In this document: in pieces, positions 37,535-48,803 of the stretch
Numbering within the stretch: the stretch's first letter is position 1
Layout: every line of letters starts with the position of its first letter
Assembly (NCBI RefSeq): GCF_019457885.1
Contig: NZ_JAHZST010000001.1
Location: 310,001-374,000 of the forward strand
Direction of reading: 5' to 3'
Source of the DNA: Shewanella nanhaiensis
Lineage (GTDB): Bacteria; Pseudomonadota; Gammaproteobacteria; Enterobacterales; Shewanellaceae
DNA length: 64,000 nt
The notes under the pieces: model-generated
Databases searched by the model: none
What the model was told of the DNA's origin: nothing
The model's input: the letters and a program-made list of their open reading frames with translations, nothing else
Made by a program: the position numbers and the translations under genes

Positions 37535-38071
37535 AGAATCTAACTTTTTCTATTTCTTCAATCAGCACCAGAGTGTCTCTACTCCACTATCGATTCCAAT
37601 ACTGGATGCGATATCGAACCGTGCTAACCATCGAAATTTTACAACACTCTCAAATCAAAGACTGATTGCCTTCTCGTTGAGAACGGAGCGCATATTAGCC
37701 CCTACTCTTAGATGCGTCAACGCTTTTTTTATAAAGAAAGTGAGCTTGGCTATTTAACCAACTAAACGCGCTAAAAGCACACAAGTATTCATCATAAATA
37801 GCGCTAGGGTTCAAAATATGGAGCAAGCCGCCACTATAACAGGTAGTCAAGATTACATAGCTTCCCCCCTTTCATGGGACTTAAACCTAATTAATAGGTT
37901 AGCCTTGTCACTTCAAGCTAAATAGGCTTTCATTAACATGCTCAGATGAAGTAAATTATCCGTATATCAGAACTGATTGTTGCGCAGGTTAATAAATGAC
38001 ACCAAGTCTATGGCCTGTTAAAATGCTGCCGATTTTCATTATCGCGCCTTTATAAAGGATATCTCCCCCAC
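37535..38071. other. Intergenic region, tRNA cluster / folD
   Basis: 537 bp without a gene: the roughly 150-nt leader of the tRNA transcript, its promoter (37692-37720) and the folD upstream region. Confidence 0.6.
37692..37720 (-). promoter_or_regulatory. Strong sigma-70 promoter of the tRNA cluster
   Basis: The minus strand reads TTGACG, a 17-bp spacer and TAATAT, followed by the GC-rich discriminator GCGCTCCG typical of stable-RNA promoters. Confidence 0.75.
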
Positions 38072-38932
38072 ATGACAGCTCAAACAATCGATGGAAAAGC
38101 CATTGCACAGTCCATTCGAACACAACTCAAAGAAAAAGTGACTGCCCGTAAAGAGGCTGGTAAAAGAGTCCCAGGTTTAGCCGTTATCTTAGTCGGTGCC
38201 GATCCAGCCTCACAGGTCTATGTAGGTAGTAAGCGCCGCGCCTGTGAAGAGGTAGGTTTTTTATCTCGCTCCTATGATCTCGAATCAAGTACCACTGAAG
38301 AGCAACTGCTCTCACTCATCGATGAGTGTAACCAAGATCCAGCGATTGATGGGATCTTAGTGCAATTGCCGCTTCCAGAGCATATTGAAGAGTCGAAAGT
38401 GATTGAGCGTATCCGTCCCGATAAAGATGTTGACGGTTTCCACCCCTATAATGTGGGCCGACTCGCACAGCGTATTCCAGTTTTACGCTCATGCACGCCA
38501 ATGGGGATCATGACCCTGATAAAATCGACTGGCATCGACACTTATGGCTTGGATGCACTTGTGGTAGGCGCATCAAATATTGTTGGCCGCCCGATGAGCC
38601 TTGAGCTACTGCTTGCGGGTTGTACAACCACTACCTGTCACCGTTTTACCCGTAACCTTGAACAAAAAGTAAGACAAGCCGATCTGGTCGTTGTCGCTGT
38701 CGGTAAGCCAGGCTTTATTCCTGGCGAGTGGATTAAACCCGGCGCTTTAGTGATTGATGTTGGTATCAACCGCCTCGAAGATGGCAGTCTAGTTGGTGAT
38801 GTTCAATATGATGTTGCCGCTCAAAATGCCAGCTTTATTACTCCAGTTCCTGGTGGCGTCGGCCCGATGACCATAGCTAGCCTGTTAGAGAATACGCTCT
38901 ACGCAGCTGAGCAGTATCACGATGAAGCTTAA
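38072..38932 (+). CDS. folD: Methylenetetrahydrofolate dehydrogenase/cyclohydrolase
   Basis: Bifunctional enzyme of one-carbon metabolism that interconverts 5,10-methylene- and 10-formyl-tetrahydrofolate. It is 286 residues. The catalytic Lys lies in [14 protein letters not shown] (YxxxK) and the substrate motif is [14 protein letters not shown] site [12 protein letters not shown]; signature PGGVGPMT near the C-terminus. Monocistronic, converging on cysS. Confidence 0.98.
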   Translation: MTAQTIDGKAIAQSIRTQLKEKVTARKEAGKRVPGLAVILVGADPASQVYVGSKRRACEEVGFLSRSYDLESSTTEEQLLSLIDECNQDPAIDGILVQLPLPEHIEESKVIERIRPDKDVDGFHPYNVGRLAQRIPVLRSCTPMGIMTLIKSTGIDTYGLDALVVGASNIVGRPMSLELLLAGCTTTTCHRFTRNLEQKVRQADLVVVAVGKPGFIPGEWIKPGALVIDVGINRLEDGSLVGDVQYDVAAQNASFITPVPGGVGPMTIASLLENTLYAAEQYHDEA

Positions 38933-38958
38933 GTTCTAGGTTCTAATGTTCCAGACAT

Positions 38959-38987
38959 AAAAAAACCTGCATTAAGCAGGTTTTTTT
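38959..38987. terminator. Bidirectional terminator folD / cysS
   Basis: AAAAAACCTGC-ATTAA-GCAGGTTTTTTT. Confidence 0.9.
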
Positions 38988-39004
38988 ATGTGGTTAGTTC
39001 TAAA

Positions 39005-40384
39005 TTACTTCTTACGCCATGTAGTCCCTTCAGGGCCATCTTCCAAAATCACACCTAAGGCGTTAAGTCCATCACGGGCGATATCCGCAGCAGGCCAATC
39101 TTTCTCAGCTCGTGCTCGATTACGCTCAGCAATTAGTGCTTCAACCTCAGCCACTTCATCATCGTTACTCTCGCCTTTAAAGAAACTATCGACATCTTGC
39201 TCAAGTATACCAAGTACACCTGCCAACTCTTTTAGACGCACAGCAAGAGCCGAAGCCTGGGCTAGATCAGTGACTTTAAGGCGGTTAACCTCACGCACCA
39301 TATCAAACAATACTGAATATGCTTCAGGGGTATTGAAGTCATCATCCATTGCCTGCTTAAACTTAGACACAAAGCTTTCAGCCGCCGCAGGTTCAACAGT
39401 TAAATCCAGATCTTTCAGTGCCGTATACAGACGTGCTAATGCAGATTTCGCTTGCTTAAGGTTATCTTCTGAGTAGTTCAGCTGGCTACGGTAGTGACCA
39501 GACAACAGGAAGTAACGAATTGTCGCCGCATCATAATGAGCTAATACGTCTCGGATAGTGAAGAAGTTATTAAGAGACTTAGACATCTTCTCTTTATCGA
39601 CCATCACCATGCCAGTGTGCATCCAGTAGTTCACATAAGGCGTATTATGGGCACAGCAAGATTGTGCGATCTCATTTTCATGGTGAGGGAACTGAAGATC
39701 GCTGCCGCCGCCATGAATATCAAAATGTTGGCCAAGATGTTTACTGTTCATGGCAGAACACTCAATGTGCCAACCTGGACGACCAGGTCCCCATGGAGAC
39801 TCCCAGGTCGGCTCACCTGGCTTTGACATCTTCCACAGTACGAAATCCATAGGATCGCGCTTAGTATCTTCAACTTCGACACGAGCACCGGCCTGTAGTT
39901 GCTCTAAATTTTGTCCAGACAAACGCCCATATTCAGGGAATGAAGAGACACTAAACAACACATCGCCATTGGATGACACATAGGCGTGTTCCTTCTCGAT
40001 AAGCTTTTCAACCATCTCGATAATCTCAGCCATATGCAAAGTTGCTCTAGGCTCAAAATCGGGACGCTTCATATTTAACGAGTCGAAATCTTTGTGCATT
40101 TCACCGATCAAACGCTCTGTCAGTGAATCACAACTCTCTTTGTTTTCTGCCGCACGCTTAATGATCTTGTCATCAACATCGGTAATGTTACGCAGAAAAT
40201 TCACATCGTAACCTGAATAGCGTAGGTATCTTACTATCATATCGAAAGCTACAAAGGTACGCCCGTGACCAATATGACATAGATCATAGATGGTGATCCC
40301 ACACACATACATGCCAACTTTACCTGGCTGTAATGGTTTAAATTCCTCTTTTTGGCGGGTCAGGCTGTTGTATAGCTTCAACAT
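39005..40384 (-). CDS. cysS: Cysteinyl-tRNA synthetase
   Basis: Class I aminoacyl-tRNA synthetase charging tRNA-Cys, 459 residues. Zinc ligand Cys in YVCGITIYD, then the HIGH motif (CHIGHGRT). Further zinc residues lie in WHIECSAMN and [19 protein letters not shown] motif ([11 protein letters not shown]). The C-terminal DALR-type domain ends in GTTWRKK. Confidence 0.98.
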   Translation of the reverse strand: MLKLYNSLTRQKEEFKPLQPGKVGMYVCGITIYDLCHIGHGRTFVAFDMIVRYLRYSGYDVNFLRNITDVDDKIIKRAAENKESCDSLTERLIGEMHKDFDSLNMKRPDFEPRATLHMAEIIEMVEKLIEKEHAYVSSNGDVLFSVSSFPEYGRLSGQNLEQLQAGARVEVEDTKRDPMDFVLWKMSKPGEPTWESPWGPGRPGWHIECSAMNSKHLGQHFDIHGGGSDLQFPHHENEIAQSCCAHNTPYVNYWMHTGMVMVDKEKMSKSLNNFFTIRDVLAHYDAATIRYFLLSGHYRSQLNYSEDNLKQAKSALARLYTALKDLDLTVEPAAAESFVSKFKQAMDDDFNTPEAYSVLFDMVREVNRLKVTDLAQASALAVRLKELAGVLGILEQDVDSFFKGESNDDEVAEVEALIAERNRARAEKDWPAADIARDGLNALGVILEDGPEGTTWRKK

Positions 40385-40629
40385 CGATATTCTCTTCTAC
40401 AAAAAACAAATAAAATAGTGGGTTTAGTCTATCATTGGCAAACTAGCGCTTCCATTAGTTTTAAAGCTTAATAGCGCGATGATAAACACACTTATCAAAC
40501 TCGGCAGCAAGAGTCACTGAATAAAAGTTGAAAAAGCCAGCAGTTCACAGCATTACTCTTTATGCGCTAACGCATTTACGTTAGAATCCTGCCACTATTT
40601 TTTATTGTTAACTTAATGAGAATCAAATC

Positions 40630-41130
40630 ATGATCACTCTTCATACTAATCACGGTGAGATCGTTTTAGAACTTGACGCAGAAAAAGCGCCAATTACCGC
40701 AGAGAACTTCACCAAGTACGTTAAAGATGGCTTCTTTGATGGCACTATTTTCCACCGTGTTATTGACGGTTTCATGATCCAAGGTGGCGGTTTCACTGAA
40801 GATATGGTTCAAAAGAGCAGTGGCGAAACTATCAAGAACGAAGCAAATAACGGTTTATCAAACCTAGTTGGCACTATCGCGATGGCAAGAACCTCTGATC
40901 CTCATTCAGCAACGGCTCAGTTTTTCATCAACATCAACGACAACACTTTCCTTGATTTTAAGTCTGAAACTTCTCAAGGTTGGGGTTACTGCGTATTTGG
41001 TAAAGTGACAGCTGGTATGGATGTCGTCAATAAGATTAAAGCGGTTAGCACTGGTAACCGTGGCATGCATCAAGATGTGCCTCTTGAAGCTGTTATCATT
41101 GAAAAAGTAACCATTGCTGACGCTGAATAA
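40630..41130 (+). CDS. ppiB: Cytosolic peptidyl-prolyl isomerase B (cyclophilin)
   Basis: Cyclophilin-type isomerase, 166 residues, no signal peptide. The catalytic Arg is in [20 protein letters not shown] and [11 protein letters not shown] are present. It starts 245 bp from the divergent cysS and precedes lpxH by 9 bp, so the pair is probably one transcript. Confidence 0.96.
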   Translation: MITLHTNHGEIVLELDAEKAPITAENFTKYVKDGFFDGTIFHRVIDGFMIQGGGFTEDMVQKSSGETIKNEANNGLSNLVGTIAMARTSDPHSATAQFFININDNTFLDFKSETSQGWGYCVFGKVTAGMDVVNKIKAVSTGNRGMHQDVPLEAVIIEKVTIADAE

Positions 41131-41139
41131 GTCAGCTTA

Positions 41140-41877
41140 ATGCGTACACTTTTTATTGGCGATCTGCATCTATCTGCAGATCGTCCTGATATCACCTCAG
41201 CCTTTAACCATTTCCTCGATAATGAACTTCATGATGTGGAAGCTCTTTATATCTTAGGTGATCTGTTTGAAGTATGGATTGGGGATGATATTGCAGAGCC
41301 TTTTGCTCTCGAACTCGCCACAAAATTAAAAGCTATCTCAAAGCGATTACCCATCTACTATATCCACGGTAATCGAGACTTCCTCATTGGCAATGAATAT
41401 GCTCAGCAATCTGGCATGACCTTACTCCCCGAAGTCCATAGATTCAATCTATACGGCGTGCCAACAGTCATCCTTCATGGCGATAGTCTGTGCACATTAG
41501 ATAAGGCATATCAAAGATTCAGATGCTTTAGAAACCTAAAGCTCGTCAAGTGGCTCTATGGCAAACTCCCAAAGAGCACCCGACTCAAGATAGCCAGAGA
41601 TATTCGCTCTAAAAGCACTCAGAGTAATCAGCGTAAAAGCATGACCATCATGGATGTGGAAAATGAAGCTGTGGAGCAGTTGCTTGAGCAAACAGATGCA
41701 ATACAGATGATCCATGGTCATACCCACAGACCCAAGATGCACACTATTCAGATTCAAACACATACTCAAAAAGAGTGTGAAAAAACACGAATCGTGGTGG
41801 GTGACTGGTATGAACAAACCAGTGTGCTATGCATCAGCCCTGATAAAATCTCACTTTCAGCTAGCCCATTAGCTTAA
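41140..41877 (+). CDS. lpxH: UDP-2,3-diacylglucosamine diphosphatase LpxH
   Basis: Peripheral membrane metallophosphoesterase that makes lipid X in lipid A synthesis, 245 residues. Metal-binding motifs: GDLHLS at 6-11, [11 protein letters not shown] near 40, HGNRDFLIG near 79, HGDSLC near 113 and HGHTHRP near 195. Downstream of ppiB, as in E. coli. Confidence 0.96.
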   Translation: MRTLFIGDLHLSADRPDITSAFNHFLDNELHDVEALYILGDLFEVWIGDDIAEPFALELATKLKAISKRLPIYYIHGNRDFLIGNEYAQQSGMTLLPEVHRFNLYGVPTVILHGDSLCTLDKAYQRFRCFRNLKLVKWLYGKLPKSTRLKIARDIRSKSTQSNQRKSMTIMDVENEAVEQLLEQTDAIQMIHGHTHRPKMHTIQIQTHTQKECEKTRIVVGDWYEQTSVLCISPDKISLSASPLA

Positions 41878-41927
41878 GGCCTCAAGAATAGACAAGTCAC
41901 AAGAGGCCCTTTTCGATCTCCCCTGAA

Positions 41928-42695
41928 CTACTGCACCTGAGCACCACTGTGAAAGTTAAATTCAGGATCGGCAGAGCTAATAAGCTCAGCTTCTCGCTCA
42001 GCAATAATGGCCACTCGCTCACTAATATCACCTCCTGCGATATCTTCAGCTAAGAGTAAATAATCTTGATAATGTCTGGCTTCTGAGCGCAGCAGCGACA
42101 CATAAAACTTGTTGAGAACATCATCAAGATAAGGCGCTAATTTCGCAAAACGTTCACAAGATCTCGCTTCAATAAATGCCCCGATAATCAATTTATCTAT
42201 CATGGCAGCAGGTTCGTGGGTTCGAACCATCTTCATCATCCCTTTAGCATAACGACCTGCTCTGCGGTTTTCATAGGGGATCCCCCTCTCTAGCATGATC
42301 TCTAATACCTGCTCGAAATGGTGAAACTCCTCTTTAATCAACCGAACCATCTTGCTTATCAAGGCATCACCCTGCTCGAAACCCGCTTTAGCAGTCAATT
42401 CAATTGAGACATCATTCTTTTTACTGCTTCTCGCTAAAAAGACAGCAATGTCTCTGTCTTTGCGATACACAAACTCCTCATAGGGTTTAGCCCATTCAAG
42501 TAGTTGCTTGCCACTTTGCTGCTCAACCCCATATTTTCTCACCAGAAACATGGCTGTTTGCGCCGCTTTTAGCTCGCAATTACAGTGATCAATTAACAGT
42601 GTGGGTAGGTTCTCAGGCTTAATTGCCGCTTGGATCCAACTATCTGGGGTTTCACATTTAAGAAAAGCATGTATCGGGGCTAACAACTGCTGCAT
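41928..42695 (-). CDS. miaE: tRNA-(ms2io6A37) hydroxylase MiaE
   Basis: Non-haem diiron monooxygenase that hydroxylates the isopentenyl group of ms2i6A37 in tRNA. It is 255 residues and helical. Diiron ligands are in EEFHHFEQVLE (ExxH), EARSCERFAKLAPYL and SEARHYQDYLLLAE (ExxH). It converges on lpxH over about 50 bp. Confidence 0.9.
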   Translation of the reverse strand: MQQLLAPIHAFLKCETPDSWIQAAIKPENLPTLLIDHCNCELKAAQTAMFLVRKYGVEQQSGKQLLEWAKPYEEFVYRKDRDIAVFLARSSKKNDVSIELTAKAGFEQGDALISKMVRLIKEEFHHFEQVLEIMLERGIPYENRRAGRYAKGMMKMVRTHEPAAMIDKLIIGAFIEARSCERFAKLAPYLDDVLNKFYVSLLRSEARHYQDYLLLAEDIAGGDISERVAIIAEREAELISSADPEFNFHSGAQVQ

Positions 42696-43039
42696 CTGCT
42701 CTCAACTAAGGATAAGTCTAATTGGTGATATTGTATCAGTTACTCACCCTAAATGAGTTAGCTAATTTAAGGCCGTTTCTCGACAAATCTTCATTGTATT
42801 GATTAGTGACAGAATAAAAAAAAGAGCAAAAAGAGATTAAATTCAACAAATCAATAACAAAGTAAACTTGACTCCTCCTCATTTTTGTTCAATAAATAAA
42901 CTTATGCAGAGCAAGTTTTAGCTAAGCATTATTAGAAACATATCGTGAGCCGCATGGTCTTTGGGAAATAGACCAAAAGGCATATAGGTTCGTCTGAGGT
43001 TTGGCGAGCAAAAAGTAAAGCTAAACAAGGATAATTATA
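42696..43039. other. Intergenic region, miaE / Yip1 gene
   Basis: 344 bp, AT-rich, holding the divergent promoters. No gene or strong operator was recognised. Confidence 0.5.
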
Positions 43040-43636
43040 ATGATATTGAATCACTTAATGGGGCTATACACTCATCCAAAAGAGGAGTGGCACACAATTG
43101 AACAGAATCATGAAGCATTAAAGAGCAGTCTGAGTCATGTGCTTTTAATAGCACTCATCCCAGTGATCTGCACCTTTTTCGCTTCAACTGAGATAGGTTG
43201 GAACTTAGGCGTTGGCGACCCACTCTTCCTCACACAGCAAAGTGCAATGTTAATGTCTGTAGGCATGTATTTCGGATTAATCGCAGGCGTATTTGGCCTT
43301 GCATACTTAGCATTTTGGATGGCAAAAACTTTCGATGCCGATCCGAGTTTTACTCAAGCACTAGAGCTCGCCTCTTACACTGCGACGCCACTGTTTATGG
43401 TAGGTTTAGCAGCACTCTATCCAAGTATTTGGTTTGTGATGGTTATCGGCCTGCTCGGTTTAACCTACTCCGTTTACCTTCTCTATACCGGCGTACCTAT
43501 CATCATGAATATTCCCGAAGAGAAAGGCTTTATCTACGCAAGTTCAGTGGTCACTGCAGGCTTAGTACTGTTAGTCGCCTTAATGGCGTCAAGTGTGATT
43601 TTATGGAGCATGGGCTTAGGTCCAATCCAGCAATAA
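43040..43636 (+). CDS. Yip1-family inner-membrane protein
   Basis: Membrane protein of the Yip1/YIP1 family (DUF1282-like), 198 residues with five hydrophobic helices. It opens MILNHLMGLYTHPKEEWHTIEQ, the typical family start. The role is unknown. Ribosome site AAGGAT upstream; it shares a terminator with glnS. Confidence 0.86.
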   Translation: MILNHLMGLYTHPKEEWHTIEQNHEALKSSLSHVLLIALIPVICTFFASTEIGWNLGVGDPLFLTQQSAMLMSVGMYFGLIAGVFGLAYLAFWMAKTFDADPSFTQALELASYTATPLFMVGLAALYPSIWFVMVIGLLGLTYSVYLLYTGVPIIMNIPEEKGFIYASSVVTAGLVLLVALMASSVILWSMGLGPIQQ

Positions 43637-43677
43637 TACCAATCAGTCTAAACAGTTTTTAGCACTGCTTAGCAAAC

Positions 43678-43711
43678 AAAAAGGCTTTAGGGTTTCCCCT
43701 AAAGCCTTTTT
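43678..43711. terminator. Bidirectional terminator, Yip1 gene / glnS
   Basis: AAAAAGGCTTTAGGG-TTT-CCCTAAAGCCTTTTT. Confidence 0.92.
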
Positions 43712-43731
43712 AGATCTTAGTTTGACACTAA

Positions 43732-45402
43732 TTACTGAGAAGAGTCTCTTAATGCAACGGTTAGATTGAATACCAAGTTTTCTGGTGTTGAATCTTTATT
43801 GTCTGCACAGAAGTAGCCTTCACGCTCAAACTGATAAGCTTTTTCAGCTTCTGCCGTCACAAGACCCGCTTCAACGAAACCATGAGCCACAACGAGAGAA
43901 TCTGGGTTAAGTACCTCATCCACAGTCTCTGCAGCCGCAGGATTAGCGTCGGTAAACAGACGATCGTAAAGACGGAACTCAGCAGGTTTAGCAGACGTTG
44001 CTTCAACCCAATGGATCACCCCTTTCACTTTACGCCCATCTGATGGGTTCTTACCTAACGTCTCATCATCATAGCTACAGTAGATCGTTGTGACATTGCC
44101 ATCGGCATCTTTATCACAACGCTCAGCTTTAATGACATAAGCGTTACGTAGGCGCACCTCTTTGCCTTGAACCAGACGCTTGTACTTCTTATTCGCCTCT
44201 TCACGGAAGTCATCGGCATCGATATAAAGTTCACGACCAAAAGCCAACTCACGCTTACCCATCTCTTCATTAGTTGGGTGTATTGAAGCGCTCAAGGTTT
44301 CAATTTGACCTTCTGGGTAGTTCTCGATTATCACCTTAACAGGATTGATCACAGCCATAGCACGAGGTGCTTTGTCATTAAGCTCCTCACGAATACACGC
44401 ATCTAGCATTCCAACTTCTACCATGTTGTCTTGCTTAGTTACGCCAATGCGTAAGCAGAACTCTCGGATAGCCGACGGCGTGTAACCACGGCGACGAAGA
44501 GCTGCAATGGTGGGCATACGTGGGTCATCCCAACCATTAACCAAGTTACGAGTCACAAGATCGTTAAGCTTACGCTTAGACATCAAGGTGTACTCTAGGT
44601 TTAGTCGAGAAAACTCATACTGACGGGTACGGTTTGGCGCTTGGAAATCATCTAAGTGATCCAATACCCAATCATACAAGCGACGGTTATCCTGAAACTC
44701 TAATGTACAAAGTGAGTGACTGATGTTCTCAATCGCATCTGAGATACAGTGAGTAAAATCGTACATTGGATAGATACACCACTTATCACCAGTTTGATGG
44801 TGATGAGCAAAACGGACACGATAGATGATCGGATCACGCATGCACATAAATGATGATGCCATGTCGATTTTAGCTCTAAGAGAACACTCTCCCTCTTTGA
44901 ACTCACCTTTACGCATCTTTTCGAATAGCTCAAGGTTCTCTGCTACCGATGTGTCACGATAAGGACTGTTCTTTCCAGGCGCTTTAAGGGTGCCGCGATA
45001 CTCGCGAGTCTCTTCCCCATTAAGGAAACAGACATAAGCTAAGCCTTTCTCGATCAACTCAACCGCATACTTATGTAACTGGTCAAAATAGTTTGATGAG
45101 TAGCGAATATCGCCATCCCAGTCAAAACCAAGCCACTTCACATCATCCTGAATAGAATGAACATAATCGATATCTTCTTTCTCAGGATTCGTGTCATCGA
45201 AACGTAAGTTACATTGGCCCTTGTAATCCTTTGCTATACCGAAGTTTAAGCAGATAGATTTTGCATGGCCGATATGAAGAAAGCCATTAGGCTCAGGTGG
45301 AAAACGGGTATGCACACTTGTGTGCTTACCGCTTTCAAGGTCTTCATCTATGATATTACGAATGAAGTTACTAGGACGAACTTCGCTGTCCAGATGACTC
45401 AT
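43732..45402 (-). CDS. glnS: Glutaminyl-tRNA synthetase
   Basis: Class I synthetase for tRNA-Gln, 556 residues. HIGH-type motif FLHIGHAKS near 45; MSK motif in [10 protein letters not shown] near 272. Catalytic core [10 protein letters not shown] and the C-terminal beta-barrel anticodon domain. Monocistronic. Confidence 0.98.
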   Translation of the reverse strand: MSHLDSEVRPSNFIRNIIDEDLESGKHTSVHTRFPPEPNGFLHIGHAKSICLNFGIAKDYKGQCNLRFDDTNPEKEDIDYVHSIQDDVKWLGFDWDGDIRYSSNYFDQLHKYAVELIEKGLAYVCFLNGEETREYRGTLKAPGKNSPYRDTSVAENLELFEKMRKGEFKEGECSLRAKIDMASSFMCMRDPIIYRVRFAHHHQTGDKWCIYPMYDFTHCISDAIENISHSLCTLEFQDNRRLYDWVLDHLDDFQAPNRTRQYEFSRLNLEYTLMSKRKLNDLVTRNLVNGWDDPRMPTIAALRRRGYTPSAIREFCLRIGVTKQDNMVEVGMLDACIREELNDKAPRAMAVINPVKVIIENYPEGQIETLSASIHPTNEEMGKRELAFGRELYIDADDFREEANKKYKRLVQGKEVRLRNAYVIKAERCDKDADGNVTTIYCSYDDETLGKNPSDGRKVKGVIHWVEATSAKPAEFRLYDRLFTDANPAAAETVDEVLNPDSLVVAHGFVEAGLVTAEAEKAYQFEREGYFCADNKDSTPENLVFNLTVALRDSSQ

Positions 45403-45561
45403 GATATTCCTCTTAAAGAACGCGGACCAGCCATCCGCTCGATGATTGTCATCAAGGTAATGGCATAGGCAGGTTTTGATGTAATTAAAAAGATGATCCT
45501 ATATCTCTGACGGAGATACAACGCTTGATACAGAAATATTTAAAACTAAACTTGATAAAAC

Positions 45562-45590
45562 AAAAAAGCAGCGATAAACGCTGCTTTTTA
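45562..45590 (-). terminator. Terminator after feoB
   Basis: AAAAAAGCAGCG-ATAAA-CGCTGCTTTTT, just past the feoB stop. Confidence 0.88.
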
Positions 45591-45604
45591 AGACGAAATG
45601 AAGT

Positions 45605-47899
45605 TTATTCGGTAATGATTTTAATACCAGGAATAATTGTTTGACTACGTTTCGCTTTGCGTTTTAACCAGAAGTAGAAGAATACCAGAGCCACAGCAAA
45701 GAATCCAATCCATAAACTAGAGGTCAATGGGTGGGCACTAAAAGTCGCCGCTTGATAAAATACTGTCGCGGTTCCGTAGGCTAAAGCAAATGTCCAAACC
45801 CCAGCAAAAGCCGCCCAGCGTCCACCAAACTCACCGACTAAAGCTCCCATCGCAGCAACACATGGTGTGTAAAGTAAAATGAAAAGCAGATAAGCAAATG
45901 CCGCCGTTATACCAGTAAATCCAGCTTGAAGCGCAGTAAAGGTCGATGTATCTACCTCAAGCTCCTCAGATGCGGCTTCTACAGAAGAGACATCACCTAC
46001 TGAAAGAGAGAGAGGATCATCAAGCTTGATACCAAACAGATTCTCAGGAATGGTGGCTATCGCCTCATTCAGTGATTCAATAAAAGGAGTCAGCTCTTCA
46101 TCACCATCGGTTGGCGTACTGTATAGACTGTTTAAGGTACCGACCACAGCTTCTTTAGCAAAAATACCAGTGATGATACCCACGGTTGCTGGCCAGTTAT
46201 CCTGCTCTACTCCCATAGGTGCAAACAGAGGTGTCACCTTTTGACTTGCAACACTCAACACTGACTCTGAGCTATCTTCATGACCAAAGGTGCCATCAAT
46301 ACCAATGGCATTGACAAAGTTCAGCAGCGTCACGACGATAACTATGGTTTTACCCGCACCTAAAATAAAGCTCTTAGTGCGTTTCCCCGTGCGATTTAAT
46401 ACGGTTTTTAACTTAGGCTTCTCATAGCTTGGTAGCTCCATCACAACCGCACTGCTTGTGCCTGGCAATAGGGTTGAGCGTAATAGTAATCCTGTACCGA
46501 CTGCCGCTAATACACCAATAATATAGAGAAGAAACACTAAGTTCTGTCCAGACTCAGGGAAAAATGCCGCAGCAAATAGCGCATAAACAGGAAGACGAGC
46601 ACCGCAAGACATAAACGGCGCCATCATTCCCGTGACAATACGCTCACGCTCACTGCCAAGAGTACGTGTTGCCATAATGGCAGGTACGGAGCAGCCAAAA
46701 CCAACAATCATAGGCACAAAGGCCTTACCCGGTAGCCCTATTCGACGCATTAAGCCATCGACAACGAAGGCTGCACGGGCCATGTACCCAGAACCTTCAA
46801 GCACAGAGAGCGCCAAAAACAGAGCTGCAATAACAGGAATAAAGGTCGCGACCGTTTGCACACCTTGTCCGACACCACCTGCAACAATAGTCACCAACCA
46901 AGCAGGAGAGCCGACACTTGACATCAATGCACCTAGATGGTCAACAAACAGCGCCCCTGCGGTAATATCGAAGAAATCGATAAATGAACTACCGACATTG
47001 ATACTAAACATAAACATCAAATACATAACAAACAGAAAGACAGGAACACCTGCAATTGGATGCAGAATAATCTTATCTAGCTTGTCACTGATCGTTTCAG
47101 CACCATTGGCTGCCACAGAGGAGTCGTAGACACTTTGTACAAAATCAAAGCGGGTTGTCGCCACCATGATCTCAATATCTTTACCTTGACTCGAGAGTGA
47201 CTCAGAACATTGATTCACCTCATCAAGCATTTGACCGTTTTTACACTGACCACAGCCAAGTCCATTGGCTAACATCGCCAGCGCACGTCCACGGCTTAAG
47301 GTATCATCACTTGAAAGCAGTGAAGTAACGCCTGTTTCAATTTGTGCATCATAATTTAAGACTAAAGGTGCTTCAGAGACTTTCCCATCAAGCAGATCAA
47401 CGACCTGTTCCTTAACCTTTTCGATGTCCCCTTCATCACGAGAGCAAACACTGACCACAGGGCAGCCTAAAGTCTCACTCATCTTAGCGGTGTTAATCTC
47501 GATGCCATGCTTCTTTGCAGCATCGATTTTGTTCAGCACAACCACCATAGGAATGCCAAGTTCACGCAGCTGAACCGTCAAATATAGGTGACGCTCAATA
47601 TTGGTTGCATCGACTAAATTGATAATGCCGTCGACTTGCTGTTCAGCCAGATATTGCTGCGCAATCTGCTCATCCAAAGAGCAATCACAACTGCTTCCAG
47701 CTGGAAGCAGATCATAAATACCAGGAAGATCGGTGAGATACACATCTGCACCGTTAAGGGTAAAAAGGCCTGTTTTCTTCTCTACTGTCACACCTGACCA
47801 GTTACCAACTTGCTGGTTGGCTCCTGTTAATGCGTTAAAAAGTGTCGACTTACCTGCATTTGGATTACCGACTGTGACACAATGAAACTGCTTAGCCAT
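45605..47899 (-). CDS. feoB: Ferrous iron transporter B
   Basis: GTP-gated Fe(II) importer of the inner membrane, 764 residues from the ATG at 47899 (MAKQFHCVTV), which overlaps the feoA stop by 8 bp. G-domain motifs: G1 GNPNAGKST at 11-19, G3 DLPGIY and G4 NKID. Two Gate motifs follow in the membrane part, with conserved Cys in GFGCSVPAIMATR and SCGARLPVY. The C-terminus is lysine-rich. It would take up the Fe(II) released by the neighbouring Mtr pathway. Confidence 0.97.
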   Translation of the reverse strand: MAKQFHCVTVGNPNAGKSTLFNALTGANQQVGNWSGVTVEKKTGLFTLNGADVYLTDLPGIYDLLPAGSSCDCSLDEQIAQQYLAEQQVDGIINLVDATNIERHLYLTVQLRELGIPMVVVLNKIDAAKKHGIEINTAKMSETLGCPVVSVCSRDEGDIEKVKEQVVDLLDGKVSEAPLVLNYDAQIETGVTSLLSSDDTLSRGRALAMLANGLGCGQCKNGQMLDEVNQCSESLSSQGKDIEIMVATTRFDFVQSVYDSSVAANGAETISDKLDKIILHPIAGVPVFLFVMYLMFMFSINVGSSFIDFFDITAGALFVDHLGALMSSVGSPAWLVTIVAGGVGQGVQTVATFIPVIAALFLALSVLEGSGYMARAAFVVDGLMRRIGLPGKAFVPMIVGFGCSVPAIMATRTLGSERERIVTGMMAPFMSCGARLPVYALFAAAFFPESGQNLVFLLYIIGVLAAVGTGLLLRSTLLPGTSSAVVMELPSYEKPKLKTVLNRTGKRTKSFILGAGKTIVIVVTLLNFVNAIGIDGTFGHEDSSESVLSVASQKVTPLFAPMGVEQDNWPATVGIITGIFAKEAVVGTLNSLYSTPTDGDEELTPFIESLNEAIATIPENLFGIKLDDPLSLSVGDVSSVEAASEELEVDTSTFTALQAGFTGITAAFAYLLFILLYTPCVAAMGALVGEFGGRWAAFAGVWTFALAYGTATVFYQAATFSAHPLTSSLWIGFFAVALVFFYFWLKRKAKRSQTIIPGIKIITE

Positions 47900-48161
47900 T
47901 CGCTTTTTCCACCTCAAGTTCTACTACTTCAACTCTCTCGACTTCAATAATGTCGGCCAGATCACGACGCATACATAAACGACTTCCACGAATATCAAGC
48001 TCCAAGCCTGAGCCTAATGGCGCTTTACGAAGCAATCGAAAACGAGTATTTGGCGTGATCCCCATTGAAAGTAACTTGCGCTTAACGACTGCAGGTAGGT
48101 CCAATTGACCGACTACAGCGATGGTGGCGTGCTCACCTGGATTTAAATCGCTTAATTTCAT
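47892..48161 (-). CDS. feoA: Ferrous iron transport protein A
   Basis: Small cytosolic SH3-like partner of FeoB, 89 residues (MKLSDLNPGEHATIAVV; RKLLSMGITPNTRFRLLRKAPLG). First gene of feoAB, with a Fur-like operator about 100 bp upstream. Divergent from omcA. Confidence 0.95.
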   Translation of the reverse strand: MKLSDLNPGEHATIAVVGQLDLPAVVKRKLLSMGITPNTRFRLLRKAPLGSGLELDIRGSRLCMRRDLADIIEVERVEVVELEVEKANG

Positions 48162-48263
48162 TATGCTTTATACCTTGTGACAGGCCTCAATAATTCTAAA
48201 ACTCGAACTGATTTTAACGGAGGTAAAGGAGAAATAATCCTACCTAGATCAATATTTGGTATT

Positions 48264-48282
48264 GGAAACGATAATAGTTTTC
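48264..48282. promoter_or_regulatory. Fur-like operator upstream of feoA
   Basis: GGAAACGATAATAGTTTTC matches 13 of 19 positions of the Fur box, about 100 bp before feoA. Confidence 0.55.
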
Positions 48283-48363
48283 AATTGTATTCTGTATTAT
48301 GTGACAAAAGTCCCAACTAATAAACGCTCCAATGGAATTAATTCCTTTACCAGCCCTATTTTT

Positions 48364-48382
48364 GAGAACGATTATCACTACG
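48364..48382. promoter_or_regulatory. Fur-like operator in the feoA-omcA gap
   Basis: Reverse complement CGTAGTGATAATCGTTCTC matches 14 of 19 positions of the Fur box. Confidence 0.55.
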
Positions 48383-48415
48383 CAGGAGAGTATGGCGAAG
48401 CAAGCCTGAACATTA

Positions 48416-48431
48416 AGTGATATAAATCACG
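48416..48431. promoter_or_regulatory. CRP-like operator upstream of omcA
   Basis: AGTGATATAAATCACG differs from TGTGATnnnnATCACA only at the two end bases. CRP is the known main activator of anaerobic respiration genes in Shewanella, which fits. Confidence 0.65.
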
Positions 48432-48725
48432 CTTTTACTTTTCCTTTTCTCAATCATCGCCTTTTACCTATTAATCACACAAGCTTGTTAAAACAGGGTC
48501 ACAAGAGTATTAAAAAGTGGAATAACTCGGTAACCATCTCCACTTTATTCGTCTACCTAAATATAAAACATCACAGAAACGCCCCTCAAACATCTACCCC
48601 TAAAGAAATAGTCAGACCTAACTCACATAAAGCGGTTAAAACACCTGCTAAATGCTTCGCGCTTAGATAGCCTATAGGTGGAAATTAATTCCACACACTA
48701 ATCTATTGATTAATAAGGATTTGAG

Positions 48726-48744
48726 AATAAGAATCACTCTTATC
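48726..48744. promoter_or_regulatory. Fur-like palindrome at the omcA promoter
   Basis: AATAAGAATCACTCTTATC: palindromic arms ATAAGA/TCTTAT and 12 of 19 Fur-box matches, 60 bp before the omcA start. Confidence 0.45.
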
Positions 48745-48803
48745 TCAGGCCGAGCTAAATTAGCTATGATTAGTGATGATTAAAACTATTGCAGGGAATA
48801 ATC

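Larger units (their letters stand above)
48162..48803. other. Divergent regulatory region, feoA / omcA
   Basis: About 640 bp without a gene. It holds three Fur-like sites (48264-48282, 48364-48382, 48726-48744) and one CRP-like site (48416-48431). Confidence 0.65.

Noticed and set aside
37560..37690. Degenerate fourth tRNA in the leader of the tRNA cluster
   Set aside because: No acceptor stem, T-arm or CCA could be assembled.
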